This document shows, piece by piece, positions 44,901-57,336 of a stretch of DNA of 64,000 bases; the first letter of the stretch is position 1; the number at the start of each line of letters is the position of its first letter. The notes beneath the pieces are model-generated. The model ran no database searches and was not told where the DNA came from. It saw only the letters and a program-made list of their open reading frames with translations. Where the stretch lies: NCBI RefSeq assembly GCF_020283565.1, contig NC_060064.1, positions 22,650,337 to 22,714,336 of the forward strand, written 5' to 3'. The stretch is from Trifolium pratense (Eukaryota; Streptophyta; Magnoliopsida; Fabales; Fabaceae). Made by a program: the position numbers and the translations under genes.

Positions 44901-46249
44901 TGACCACTACTAGGAAAAAAAATCATTCAGAAACAAGAATCAATTGAGCACTCATGAAGAAAAAAGTTCAGCAGCAACACAATAGAAGTACAAACACCTC
45001 TGCATTTATCAATGAAAAATTATTATAAAGGAAAACTTAAGACTAAGATACATTTGTACTTTTTTTCAACAGAAGGTTAATTGCAAGGAAAAACTAAAGA
45101 ACACGAGATTCCCAGGAGTAGAACAAAAAACAAGCATACAAGTATATGCAGTGAGAAACATAGCCAGTAATTAGGAAGGAGAAACACACCATTCACCATG
45201 ATGATAAAAATAGCATGCCAGAAAGGTGGTATCTCCTTGGGAGGAAGCATGACTAACGGATACATTAGATCATCATTTTGATACCACCAATAAACACCAA
45301 CCACATGAAGTGCAAAAGCAACAGAAATTCCAATCAAAACAGGCATTTTCCTCTCTCCCTGCAACCACCAAAATATTTTTTTTAAAAAAAATGCTTATCA
45401 AACAACACAATTTTTACATACATTAACAACATTTTTTTCCACGTCTCATGCGCAAAGAACACAGAAGCACAAACTATCATACCTTCAAAGCCGTTTGTTT
45501 CCGCAGAATGTCATTTGACTTGAAAAGGACAGCAGCAATCCAAATGGTAACAAAAAACCCTGCATAAATAAAAATCATCAAACTTAAAGAACAACAAAAC
45601 AAAAAATACCCTTTTAAGGCTCTTTCACATAAAAAAAAACAAGGGTAAAAATCAAAGCTTTTAAAAAAACAAAAAAAAACAAATTGTGTAGTTTGGTTTA
45701 CATTTATGGTGATAACTATAATAAATGGAAATTGGGAATTGAGAATGAACCTTGCAAATGCTGGCGAATGAAGACAACCAAAAGAAGCAAAGAAAAGGGC
45801 AAGACTTGCTCAATCCATCTAGCAGCATGTTGAATATCATATCTCTGATAAGAAGAATCTCTCCCATTGGCACCATCACCACCACCACCACCCTCTTCTG
45901 CATCCACATTTCCACCCCCCGTCCGCTCAACATCCTCATGTGAAGGGGAAGACGTCATCCCAGCTGTCGTAGCCCCATCATTAACCACCAACGGTATTGC
46001 GTCTTCTTCCCTATGATTATCTTGCTCAGTAGAACCGATGATCCTAATCGAAACCTCGTCATTGTTGGGAACAGAATCAGGGTTAGGTTGATGCTGATGC
46101 TGATGCTGATTCGACCTGGAGGGAAGCATACCAGAGTATTCCAGGAGCGCCGATAACGGTGCTTGAATTATGCTGGCTGCCGACGGGAATCCATATCTTC
46201 TCGAATTGGAAGATGAAGAAGATGCCGATGATGCCCCGTTCCCTTCCAT
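41904..46249 (-). CDS. RING finger and transmembrane protein, RNFT1/2-like
   Basis: Eight coding exons (minus strand, in order): 46249-45751, 45559-45483, 45358-45190, 44639-44551, 44344-44180, 43522-43445, 42517-42414, 42009-41904. They join in frame to 428 residues. The N-terminal ~145 residues are Ser/Gly/His-rich and disordered. Several hydrophobic helices follow ([78 protein letters not shown]). At the C-terminus is a C3HC4 RING: C367, C370, C382, H384, C387, C390, C401, C404. This is the RNFT architecture, an ER/Golgi-type membrane E3 ligase family; human RNFT1 acts in ER-associated degradation. The substrate in plants is unknown to me. The ATG at 46249 is the first in frame; an upstream non-ATG extension is ignored. 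A 5'UTR intron (46275-46378) is indicated by cacag/gtta and ttttag. Confidence 0.93.
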
Positions 46250-46598
46250 TAGCGTCAAATCCCTAACCCTAGCTCTAAAATAAATAATAATAATTGGAAA
46301 AACGCGTTATTGACGTTGACGTAGATGATAACGATGATTATGATGATGGAATGAAAGAGAAAAGTGAAATTAATTAACCTGTGAAGAGGATTCTTCGTGA
46401 AGGAATATAGAATCAGCAAAAACGCGGCATTTGAGAATGGAAAAAGGGGGCTAGGGTTTGGGGTTTGAAGGGTGAAAATTGATTAATAAAATTGAAATTT
46501 GGGGGTAATTGAAGATTGGAGTAAAAATGGAGAATAGGGTGTTTTTGTGACAGGCTCGCTCGCTCGCTCGCTCTCTGGTGTGAGGTGCTGGGAATGGC

Positions 46599-46690
46599 GC
46601 CAGAGAGAGAGAGAGAAGAGAGAGAAAGAAACAGAGAGAGAGAGAGAGCTATAGCTACAGGACAGAAGAGAGAAAGCGTGAGAGATGAAA
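46599..46690. promoter_or_regulatory. GA/CT-rich promoter tract of the RNFT gene
   Basis: A (GA)n tract (agagagagagagaagag and similar) lies 350-440 bp upstream of the start codon, beside a cgctcgctcgctcgctctct repeat at about 46554-46574. GAGA tracts are common in plant leaders and promoters and bind BPC proteins. The small frames over it are low-complexity. Confidence 0.45.
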
Positions 46691-46884
46691 GAAAAGAGAA
46701 AGCAAGCATTTCGGATACTATACTTGCTTTGCTTTCTCATCCCCCCAATTCATTTTTTTCCATGTCATGGTCAGTATAGTTGACCGTGTTTAAATTTATC
46801 GGAAATTTTATCGACGGTTCATAATCTTCTCTTACAAATTCCTAATATATTAAAAGCCACTCGGTTGACAACATTGTAAAAAAA

Positions 46885-47035
46885 AATCGGGTAACGGGTA
46901 TGGGTACTTAGGTACCGGTATGGATAGTTAGGTACCCATAGGGTATGAAAACGGGTATAAAGATTGTTACCCACGTAGATATGTAGATGGGTACGGGTAT
47001 TTTTTCAAAGTGCGGATATGGGTATGGGGTAGAAA
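46885..47035. repeat. Low-complexity GGGTA-rich repeat
   Basis: Variants of gggtacgggtat and taggtaccggta are repeated irregularly across about 150 bases. No TIR or coding content. It lies between the RNFT promoter and the ALY duplication. Confidence 0.6.
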
Positions 47036-47084
47036 TAAAAATAAAACTATTTCACAATTTAACACAACAAATATATATATATAT

Positions 47085-48189
<1,105 letters not shown>

Positions 48190-48354
48190 ATTACTTGCCT
48201 TATTATACAACAAAACGGCTAATTCTTTCTTTCTTTTTCTCTCAAAAACAAACGAAACAATCCTTCAAAACCCTAATCTTTCAGTTCTTCAATCCACTCT
48301 CCGATCCTTCTTCTTCCTCCCTTCCCCTCTCGTTGAACTCTCAAATTCTCAACC

Positions 48355-48935
48355 ATGTCTGCCGCTCTCGATGATATCATTAAGAACAACAAAACATCTG
48401 GATCCGGAAACCTTTTATTTCCTCTCCCACACAGTACGCGAGTTCTGAAACCTAATAACGTTGAAACCCAAACTTATCACTACTCAAATCAATTTCTGTT
48501 CTAATCAATCTCATGAAACCTTCTTGCGACTGTTGAATACTACTCACTGAATTGTGTTTCGTTCTTCATTCTTCGCTCTGCTTTCGCACGCGACTGATGA
48601 TAGCGTTGTTGTTTTCCCTAATTTTTAATTTATAGATTTCGAAACCCTAATTTTAAATTTTAATTCTTCAAAATTTCTCCGGTGCTAACGTAACTTTCTT
48701 TCATCTATTTCTTCAAAATTTTAATTTTTAGATTTCGAAACCCTAATTTTTACTTTGGATTTGATTTGTTTTTGTTTTACGCGATAGAGACGACGTGACA
48801 GCATCATTTGTATGGAGATCAACATGTGGCTGCGGTGGCGTTTACTCCTCAAGGTGGTCGTGCGCCTTCAAAGAAATTGGAACCCAGCTCTATATATCTA
48901 ATTTGGATTATGGTGTTTCCAATGATGATGTAAAG
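48355..48935 (+). pseudogene. ALY/THO4 (ALYREF) pseudogene, copy 1
   Basis: ATG begins [19 protein letters not shown], the conserved N-terminal UAP56-binding-type box of plant ALY export adaptors, but then runs into unrelated sequence. After 48795 come LYGDQHVAAVAFTPQGGRAP in one frame and IGTQLYISNLDYGVSNDDVK, the start of the RRM with its RNP2 motif, in another. A frameshift therefore separates the two, and the sequence stops at a donor-like aag/gtattt with no later RRM exons. Functional ALY couples splicing to mRNA export in the TREX complex; this copy lacks most of its RNA-binding domain. Confidence 0.82.
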
Positions 48936-49086
48936 GTATTTAATCTCTTTTATGTATGTTTTATTAAGATAGTTAATTTGTATTGGTAAAGTTTTTGGAA
49001 TTTTGGATTTATTTCGAAGAAAAAAAAATCTTTTAAAAACTATTTCACAATTTACCACAAAGCTTCGTACAAAACTCAATATGGAT

Positions 49087-49535
49087 CAATAATTCATCAA
49101 AATGATATCTAAATGACCATAATCGAGTTAGCTTTCCACATAATCGAACCCCACTAAATTTGGAGTTACAGAGAGAGATTAATTACCGTTTTAGTGAAGG
49201 TCTGTCCAAATTAATTATCGTATGGATCTACTACTGGTATTTTCGTCATGTCTCTCACCATGTAGCTCTGTTTTGAATAGTATTTACATGTGTGGAAAGC
49301 TGACGAAATTACCCTTGTTGGCGTTTTAATTTCATCGAATTTGGAGTTACTGTGCGTTCGGGAGACGATGTTGAATTTGAAGGTCAGAAGCAGATTTTTG
49401 CAGAATTAGTAATTGGACAGACCTTCACTAAAACAGTAATTAATCTCTCTCTGTAACTTCAAATTTAGTGGGGTTTGATTCTTTGGAAAGCTAACTCGAT
49501 TATGGTCATTTCGGTACCAGTTTAGTGAATTATTG
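49087..49535. mobile_element. 449-bp TIR element in copy 1
   Basis: The ends caataattca and tgaattattg and the inner arms (taatcgagttagctttcc against ggaaagctaactcgatta; ctaaatttggagttacagag against its complement) make arms of about 130 bp. The same element at the same place in copy 2 (51681-52129) shows that it inserted before the duplication. Confidence 0.75.
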
Positions 49536-49585
49536 AACAAAATCACACCATCATCAGAATAAACCACACCAAATACCAAATATGC

Positions 49586-50094
49586 TTAATGATTGTGTAA
49601 ATACATGTCTCGCCATATCGCTCTAAAACCATCAATTCGATTTGAGAAAAGCTTTGCAAACTTACTAAATTGTTCTGAAAAATCCTCCTCTAAGATGGTA
49701 TAGACAGTAAAAATACCCGCTACCCACATTAAAGTGGATAGAATACCGATTATGATGTGAGTGACCGCAGTAACCAAGAAACAATGAACTACAATTACAA
49801 TCATCATAATGACACATTCAAAAATACATCCATTAGATTGAGGTTGGGCCACTACGATGACCATTAAAACAATGTATGAAAGATGATTCCAATGTGGAGT
49901 AAACCAAATATAACAAAATGGTTGGTGTATATTGGCTTGATCAGAATAACAATAAATCCTCGAAAAACCAAAAGTATATTTTGCATTATCGCAAATATAC
50001 TTTTTATTCTCTCTCTATCGCTAACATTGGAATGCTCTTTATTCGCTGTATTTCCGGTAATGTTTGAAGCGGAAGTTGAACCAGGATGAAACAT
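49586..50094 (-). pseudogene. Small multi-pass membrane protein gene, frame-broken
   Basis: Two abutting minus-strand frames: 50094-49864 (76 residues, MFHPGSTSASN..., with hydrophobic IFGLLHIGIIFHTLF at its end) and 49864-49586 (92 residues, with IMMIVIVVHCFLVTAVTHII and LMWVAGIFTVYTIL). They meet at TAATG. The hydrophobic profile flows through the junction, which suggests one protein of about 170 residues broken by a 1-base frameshift, or possibly a short intron that I do not see. I do not recognise the family. The 3' part alone is repeated in copy 2. Confidence 0.5.
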
Positions 50095-50487
50095 GGTGAT
50101 CGAGAATTAATAAAATTGGAAATCGGAAAAAGAAGAAAGAAAAAGAACTTTGATATCTTTCAAGATGGTTATTGGGATGAAAACTTATGTTACACTTGAG
50201 AAAGAAAGATGATTATTGGGGATGAAAAATTTAAGCAAGGAAGATTCTACTTGTTTTTAATTTGTTTCGGTATGTGAAGGGAGAACTGCACCAAAATGCA
50301 GGTGTGCACCAAACACAGGTGGTTTAGGTAATTTGACCAGTGAACAAAGGCATTTTAAGCCTAAAGTTTCATGGTTGGAACCTTAGATATGATCCTTGGG
50401 ATTACTAGCATTTTTCGAAGAAAAAAAACCTTTTAAAAGAATCAAAATAAAACTATTTCACAATTTAACACAACATATATATATATA
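50095..50487. other. Spacer between duplication copies
   Basis: Likely promoter side of the minus-strand membrane-protein gene. It ends with atttttcgaagaaaaaaaac...actatttcacaatttaacac (50410-50475), a segment that also occurs at 49012-49062 and 51606-51656 and in part at 47035. This is probably the homology used at the duplication breakpoint. Confidence 0.5.
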
Positions 50488-50623
50488 ATTACATGCCTTA
50501 TTATACAACAAAACGGCTAATTCTTTCTTTCCTTTTCTCTCACAAACAAACGAAACAATCCTTCAAAACCCTAATCTTTCAGTTCTTCAATCCACTCTCC
50601 GATCCTTCTTCTTCCTCCCTTCC

Positions 50624-51529
50624 GCTCTCGATGATATCATCAAGAACAACAAAACATCTGGATCCGGAAACCTTTTATTTCCTCTCCCACACAGTACGCG
50701 AGTTCTGAAACCTAATAACGTTGAAACCCTAACTCATCACTACTCAAATCGATTTATGTTCTGATCAATCTCATGAAACCTTCTTGCGACTGTTGAATAC
50801 TACTCACTGAATTGTGTTTCGTTCTTCATTCTTCGATCTGCTTTCGCACGCGACTGATGATAGCGTTGTTGTTTTCCCTAATTTTTAATTTTTAGATTTC
50901 TAAACCCTAATTTTAAATTTTAATTCTTCAAAATTTCTCCGGCGCTAAGACCATCTCCAAGGGTGGTTCTTATTATTTTTAAGTACTAGTACCTAATAGG
51001 TACTCCCATTGGAGCAAAATCAAAATAGTACTTAATATGTACTAGTTCTAAAATAAGATTTGGTACCTATATCATTTTTTGTGGGACCAATTTGTAATGA
51101 TGTAGAGTTATTGGTTAGATGTGTTATTGGTGGGACCAATTTAAAACATTTTAAGAATTGTTGGGTTGGAGGGATTGAGTACTTATTAGGTATTAATATT
51201 AAAAAATTATAAAAGAATGATGTGTACACGTGGAGCCCGATTAAGTACCAAAAATTAGGGAACTCCATTGTGGATGCTCTAAGGTAACTTTATTTCATCT
51301 ATTTCTTCAAAATTTTAATTTTTAGATTTCAAAACCCTAATTTTTACTTTGGATTTGATTTGTTTTTGTTTTAGGCGCTAGAGACGACGTGACAACATCA
51401 TTTGTATGGAGATCAACATGTGGCTGCGGTGGCGTTTACTGCTCAAGGTTGTCGTGCGCCTTCATAGAAACTGGAACCCAGCTCTATATATCTAATTTGG
51501 ATTATGGTGTTTCCAATGATGATGTAAAG
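50624..51529 (+). pseudogene. ALY/THO4 pseudogene, copy 2
   Basis: The N-terminal box survives as [15 protein letters not shown] without a start codon, because the bases around the copy-1 ATG are missing. The later segment again splits between frames: YGDQHVAAVAFTAQG, then IETGTQLYISNLDYGVSNDD. In this copy the codons before the RRM still read IETGTQ, closer to intact ALY than EIGTQ in copy 1. A 331-bp MITE lies between the two segments. Both copies share the same basic defects, so the gene was already broken when duplicated. Confidence 0.8.
50949..51279. mobile_element. Tourist/Harbinger MITE, TAA duplication
   Basis: Starts gaccatctccaagggtgg, ends with the complement of gagcatccacaatgg, and is flanked by TAA at 50946-50948 and 51280-51282. 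Copy 1 keeps the empty site (ggtgctaacgtaac at about 48682). This gives a clean before/after pair and dates the insertion to after the duplication. Confidence 0.9.
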
Positions 51530-51680
51530 GTATTTAATCTCTTTTATGTATGTTTTATTAAGATAGTTAATTTGTATTGGTAAAGTTTTTGGGATTTTGG
51601 ATTTATTTCGAAGAAAAAAAAACCTTTTAAAAACTATTTCACAATTTACCACAAAGTTTCGTACAAAACTCAATATGGAT

Positions 51681-52129
51681 CAATAATTCACCAAAATGGT
51701 ATCTAAATGACCATAATCGAGTTAGCTTTCCACAGAATCGAACCCCACTAAATTTGGAGTTACAGAGAGAGATTAATTACTGTTTTAGTGAAGGTCTGTC
51801 CAAATTAATTATCGTATGGATCTACTATTGGTATTTTCGTCATGTCTCTCACCATGTAGCTCCATTTTGATTAGTATTTACATGTGTGGAAAGCTGACGA
51901 AATCACCCTTGTTGGCATTTCAATTTCATCGAATTTGGAGTTACGGTGCGTTCGGTAGACGATGTTGAATTTGAAGGTCAGAAGCAGATTTCTGCAGAAT
52001 TAGTAATTTGACAGACCTTCACTAAAACAGTAATTAATCTCTCTCTGTAACTCCAAATTTAGTGGGGTTTGATTCTTTGGAAAGCTAACTGAATTATGGT
52101 CATTTCGGTACCAGTTTAGTGAATTATTG
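51681..52129. mobile_element. 449-bp TIR element in copy 2
   Basis: Counterpart of 49087-49535 with the same ends and length and a handful of substitutions. Confidence 0.75.
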
Positions 52130-52147
52130 AACAAAATCACACCATCA

Positions 52148-52400
52148 TCAGAATAAACGACACCAAATACCAAATATGCTTAATGATTGTGTAAATACAT
52201 GTCTCGCCATATCGCTCTGAAACCATATCAATTCGATTTGAGAAAAGCTTTGCAAACTTACTAAATTGTTCTTAAAAATCCTCCTCTAAGATGGTATAGA
52301 CGGTAAAAATACCCGCTACTCACATTAAAGTGAATAGAATATCGATTATGGTGTGAGTGACCGTAGTAACCAAGAAACTACAATTACAATCATCATATGT
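52148..52400 (-). pseudogene. 3' remnant of the small membrane-protein gene
   Basis: Matches 49553-49800, the C-terminal part of the broken gene, with a 12-base deletion near 52378 and no upstream coding part. The duplication end cut it off. Confidence 0.65.
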
Positions 52401-52678
52401 AATTCATCCCTTATTAAATTTTTTTTTAGAGACATTACGATAATGTACTAAACATTGCCGCGAATAAAAAATTAAATTTCGAATGATATACATGAATTGA
52501 AGTAAGCACTAAAAATTTTAACATAAAATAATTAAGAGACCAAAAATTGATAATTATTTTTATAGAAAATAAAAACAAAATTTAAGATATTTAGACAAAA
52601 ATATATTTAACCCGATGATTTAGGCTTTGGCTAAAATGAAAGTGTGTGACAAGTGGTGCATGGTGCACAACTTGTCAA

Positions 52679-52952
52679 TATCTCGATAATTTTTTTTTAT
52701 TTTTATAAAATCCACCATTTGGATTGAAAATTTATATTATATAGATCATTCATATAAATTTTTAGAAAAATTGAACATCGTTTGATATGTTATTGAGACT
52801 CATCAAGATTAACGGTTTATGACTTTTTACTGAATACTGTTAATTTTGGTCGGTCTCAATAACACATCAAATGATGTTAAATTTTCCTAAAAATTTATAT
52901 GAATGATCTATATGATATAAAGATTTAATCAAACGATAATTTAATATTAAGA
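52679..52952. mobile_element. Palindromic MITE related to 36031-36428
   Basis: Arms ataaaatccaccatttggat...tttgatatgttattgagact and their complements surround a centre near 52820. The shared words (aaatccacc, ttgatatgttattgaga, attaacggtt) place it in the same family as the 36-kb nest, with more arm divergence. Confidence 0.65.
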
Positions 52953-53302
52953 AAGATAAACACTTTCCTTCTGTTTCCCACTGTAATCTTTTTTCCTCAC
53001 ATCACATGGCTTTTTTGTCTTTTATTATTATCATCACTACTTCCTTTGCTGGTTGTTTGGTTGGTGAGTCCCCACAGTGACCATCTAAAGCTCTAAACTA
53101 CTAAAAACTTATCTCTCTTTCTTCTCACTCACTCTCACTCACCTCAAAAAGTCACAAAAAAACACCTTCCATTTTACACTAAAAATACCTCATTTTTCTC
53201 TTTCATTATAAACTCATTCATATTCACACATTCACATTCATTAACTAGGATTTGACTTTCAATGTCTCCCTCAGTCATTGTCACTAGATTTTGCTAGGAG
53301 TG

Positions 53303-53416
53303 ATGATTTTCTTGAAGATTATTTGCATCTACACCAAGAAGTTTTCTTGTTTTGTGAAGTTGTTTGTGTTTTTCAGTTCAAGTAAATTGGTGACAGCTGT
53401 TGAAATTCACAAATAA
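53303..53416 (+). promoter_or_regulatory. 37-codon uORF in the DUF1191 leader
   Basis: ATG to TAA encodes 37 residues beginning MIFLKIICIYTKKFSCFVKL, all inside the probable first leader exon. Another uORF of 11 codons (53262-53297) precedes it. Short ones follow at 53612-53629 (5 codons), 53748-53774 (8 codons) and 53859-53867 (2 codons). Their use depends on the true transcript start, likely near 53230. They would be expected to reduce or condition translation of the main frame. Confidence 0.45.
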
Positions 53417-53432
53417 AGACAGTTTTTTTAAG

Positions 53433-53603
53433 GTAATAATTGTCTTTGTTTGCTTTGTCTTTTGGTGAATACTTAAATGAAATCCAAAAGGGTCATGGAT
53501 CTACCACTTAGAATCTCTTAATTTTATCTACAACTTTGATTTTCAGCTTCTTTAGGTTTTAGTACTATTGTTCTACAAATTATTGCTTCTTTATTGCTTG
53601 TAG
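53433..53603 (+). other. Probable 5'UTR intron of the DUF1191 gene
   Basis: tttttaag/gtaataattg and a T-rich run ending gcttgtag/agggag give a 171-bp candidate leader intron. Splicing would keep all uORFs named above. Confidence 0.4.
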
Positions 53604-53923
53604 AGGGAGAGATGCATAGAAGAAGATAGTGAAGTATTTGAGTGAATTTTTACCAATTTGGCCTTTGCCTTTTTTACAAGGACTCTTGAGAGAAAAGATT
53701 AGCATTTTGCAACGGTTGAAATCTTCAAAGCTACTTTAGTACTATTAATGCCCCAAGTGAATATTTTTCTTTAACAAAGCAAAACGTGCCTCCAAGTTTC
53801 AATTTTTAGAGACCCCTTTTGAAGAAATTTATTGCATTTCCTTCGGTTACAATTTGGTATGCTTTAATATTGCATTGGAGTTATATTTTTGAGTATACCA
53901 ACCAAATAGACAAAAGGGTATTC

Positions 53924-54862
53924 ATGAAGTTTCCTTTTCCAAGCACAATGGTGTTTGTTTTGGTTCTTCTTATTCTTATGTGCTTTGAATCACTTCCTCA
54001 TGTTATGGCTCAATCAAATAAGGAAGCAAAGGCTTTAGATGTAATTCTCCAACAATATGCTTACAAGGCTTTGGTGAATCCAAAAACAGGTACAATTTAC
54101 AATGCAACTAAACTTCCTTCAAATTTAACTGGAATTGAAGTTGCAGCATTAAGATTAAGGAGTGGAAGTTTAAGGAGAAAAGGGTTTCATACATACAACG
54201 AGTTCGATATTCCAAATGGTGTCATTGTCCATCCTTATGTTGAAAGATTGGTTTTTGTGTATCAAAATCTAGGTATTAAGTTGTCAAATAAGTATTACCC
54301 TTTGCCTAATTACACTTACTTGGCACCAGTTTTGGGACTATTAGCTTATGATGCTTCGAATTTGTCGGCTACAAATTTATCAGAACTAGGTATAAATGCT
54401 TCTGGTGATAACATTTTGGTCAAGTTTCAAGATGTTAAGTCACCTCCTCAAGGCCTTGTTGCAAAATGTGTTTGGTTTGATTTGCAAGGTTCTTCCAATT
54501 TCAGCAATGTAAAAGGCGGTAACACATGTTCTACGCCTCAACAAGGCCATTTCTCTATAGTGGTTAAGTCCACTAACATCAGTCCTTTAGTACCAATTCC
54601 AAAAGTAAAACGCGAGAAGAGTAGTAATAAAAAGGTGTGGATTATTGTTGGTTCTGTTGTAGGAGGACTAGTATTGTTGGTGTTGTTCATGTTTCTAGTT
54701 TTGTGTATAAGCAAATACAAACACAAGAAGAAAATGCAAGGTATGGAAAAAGCTGCAGATTCAGGAGAAACTCTTCAAATGGCTTCTATCGGCGATACAA
54801 AAGCACCTGCTGCAACAGTTACAAGAACACAACCAACACTTGAACATGAATATGCACCTTGA
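53924..54862 (+). CDS. DUF1191 single-pass membrane protein
   Basis: One coding exon of 312 residues. A signal peptide (1-30, with VFVLVLLILMCFESL, cleaved near VMAQ) leads into an extracellular domain that follows the DUF1191 consensus: LDVILQQYAYKALVNPKTGT, NLTGIEVAALRLRSGSLRRK, PNGVIVHPYVERLVFVYQNL, YTYLAPVLGLLAYDASNLSA, AKCVWFDLQG and QGHFSIVVKS, with several Asn-x-Ser/Thr sites. One transmembrane helix spans about 239-262, then a basic stop-transfer KYKHKKK and a short tail. The protein is predicted at the plasma membrane with its domain in the apoplast; the family has no established biochemical role that I know of. The ATG at 53924 is chosen because it begins the signal peptide; a second ATG at 53948 also fits. 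Upstream in-frame codons lack an ATG. Confidence 0.92.
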   Translation: MKFPFPSTMVFVLVLLILMCFESLPHVMAQSNKEAKALDVILQQYAYKALVNPKTGTIYNATKLPSNLTGIEVAALRLRSGSLRRKGFHTYNEFDIPNGVIVHPYVERLVFVYQNLGIKLSNKYYPLPNYTYLAPVLGLLAYDASNLSATNLSELGINASGDNILVKFQDVKSPPQGLVAKCVWFDLQGSSNFSNVKGGNTCSTPQQGHFSIVVKSTNISPLVPIPKVKREKSSNKKVWIIVGSVVGGLVLLVLFMFLVLCISKYKHKKKMQGMEKAADSGETLQMASIGDTKAPAATVTRTQPTLEHEYAP

Positions 54863-56667
54863 CACTTTTGCACAATCTTTAGTCGATGTTCCATTCATAT
54901 TCAAGTTAATTTATTGTAATCAGAAATTCTTCTAATCACACCTTTTTTCTTTTGTGTACATCAATTATCTTTTTGTTTTGTTTCATGATTCATTGTGTGT
55001 TAATTTAGGAGTAAAAAGTGTTAATTACTATGACATGAATTTTGGTCATGTTTCATTGAGTGTGAATAAAAACTTTAGTATCTACTTCTTTTGAGGTTAT
55101 TTAACTTGTTTTTTACTTTCTCTTTTCACATGGTTGAAAGTTAATAGTTTGATATAAATGTTGTGGTCACACTGGTTATTACCTCAGCCACTGGTTCCTA
55201 TCATTTCTGTTCATTCATTTAAGTGAGGTAGATAGCCAAGATGAACTTTCATTCTGAACTATTTTGCTTAGACTCTCTCAGTATGATGCAGTGTTTACAC
55301 TTAATTATACACACAACATACCATACACAGAATGGAAAGAAAAGTCCTAAGATTTGTTTTTTCTTTTGGTAAGCATGTTATTGGTGTGAAGTATCTACCA
55401 GCATTATTGATGCATTATTGATGACTAACTTCCGCCGAGAAACCTAGCTGACTAACTTTTAGTGGAATCTCCCCTTTCAACCACAAGTTTTATGTCCACG
55501 AGGTTTGAATTCGAGTCCTTGCTTAAAGAATTCGAGTTTAGTTCCACTCAGACCAATTTAATGTTTGATTTGAGCAAATGTTTTCGGTTTTTATTTTTAA
55601 TTGTATCTTGTTTTCACTATGATTTCAGTTTACACAAATTTGTAAGTAAAAACAAACTGGTGACTTTTTTAGGTTAAAACTGATAGTAGAAAATGTAAAA
55701 GAATTTTTTTTTTTTCTTTCCTTTTTGTATTTCACACTATGTATGACATATATCTATCTATTATTGTTTAGGGGCGACTCATTTTTGTTGAGAAGCTTAT
55801 TGGACATATATCATCAATTTTTATACTTTCTGTGTCACGTCATGAAACTCCAATGATAAAAAAGTTAAGGTACCATATCCTTAATTTATGAAACTCTCTT
55901 AGATACTCTTATTGGAAATGCTCTAATAATTGTTTATTAAATTTGTTTCCAAAACAAGTTGACAAAGGAAAGTAACCAAGAAAGTAAAATACCAATAAAT
56001 AAATACCAAAACTTTCTGGTGTAGAGTGATGACATTTCAGTGGTCATCTACAACTGAAAATGACATTTTAATTGCAATGTAATGCAGGCAACAATGTCAG
56101 GACATGAAGTAAATCTTCATAGTTTTGACAGCAAAGACTTCAACCCTTTTTCAAAACCATATTTTTCCTTTTAAATTTGACATTTTATTTATTTTTCAAA
56201 GACTAATGACAGCACATGGGAAGGAATACTATTATTGTGCCATTTAACTTTTCATCTGTCAAGCCATCAAAACACTCCCAAATGAAAACCATATTTAATA
56301 CTATTTCTTCTTTTTCAACTAATATAGCACATGAAAATTGTAGTATATGCAAATGCAATTATACATCATAGTCTTCTAAGCTGCTACATTCCATTTGAAA
56401 AATACAACTGTCTTAAGCCACTATTTAATTATTTGAGTCAACTACTCAATCTTTATATAAATAAATAAACAAAATAAAGAAGGCTGGTAAGGTGTAACTC
56501 AATACTTAATATCGATATTGTTAGATCGAATATTTTTACGTAAAGTTTAAACTCAAAATTTTGTAATGATATGTATTAATTTTAAGTGGTATTTATCACT
56601 TTGTTTATTGACAAAAATACAACCAGAGAAACCAATGTTGTGTAAAAAAATACTAGAGGAACTAATT
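54863..56667. other. Intergenic, no supported gene
   Basis: 3'UTR followed by AT-rich DNA. tgaaactccaatgataaaaa...ggaaatgctcta (55850-55922) is a probable Harbinger-type fragment. The open frames are short and low-complexity. Confidence 0.45.
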
Positions 56668-56820
56668 ATTAATTAGTTTAGTGGTGATTGACGTTATGAA
56701 GAACCACGATTCGATCTACGCAACTGTAATTGGAAGATGCCTGAAACCATTTAATGTCATAGCTGATCTCCGAACTAAATTAAACGATTCAGTGGATCGG
56801 ATATTGGTGGTAAAAAAAAA
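56668..56820 (+). mobile_element. tRNA-derived SINE, family B (copy 3), poly(A) tail
   Basis: A-box region tagtttagtggtgattgacg, B-box cacgattcgatctacg, body with tgtcatagctgatctccgaa, and end gatattggtggt plus A9. It is the only family-B copy in this window on the plus strand. Confidence 0.6.
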
Positions 56821-57336
56821 ATACTACCAGAAAAGATAACTGATTGTAGATGCACGAGTGAGATAATTGATGAAAGTAAGACATCACATGCTCAGTGCCA
56901 GACTGCCGGCAACACTAATCAACTAAAATTTTAAAATCGGTAATTTTATGTCTTCTAGCTCAAACTTTTATCATAAATTTATTATGAATCATGCTAAATA
57001 GTTATTCGAGATATTTGTTAAATATATTAAAAAATAAAATAAAAGATAAAATTAATATCGATAAAATAATTTTTTATATTTTTAAATATTGAATGTATAA
57101 ATTTGAAAATTCAATTTTTTTATCAATATACTTAACTAATATCCGTGTTAGAAATAATATAAAACCATTAATGTGATCATATCCTAACAGCTTAAGCTTT
57201 TGGGATAATCGGTTATCTGACAATCCGAGTCGGGGGTACTTTTTAGCCTTTTCCATTTGGTGTTTCTCTATCCAAGGCATACATACAGTGGAACAGCACA
57301 CAAAGCAATATCAATTATACACCTGAATAATATTTA

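Larger units (their letters stand above)
50488..52400. repeat. Direct duplication, copy 2
   Basis: Repeats 48183-49812 and ends abruptly after caatcatcata at 52400. It differs by a Tourist insertion (50949-51279), loss of a stretch around the ALY start codon, and scattered substitutions. Confidence 0.9.

Noticed and set aside
46413..46779. Overlapping frames on both strands upstream of the RNFT gene
   Set aside because: Readings of the GA/CT tract (Ser/Leu or Arg/Glu repeats) in a leader/promoter region.
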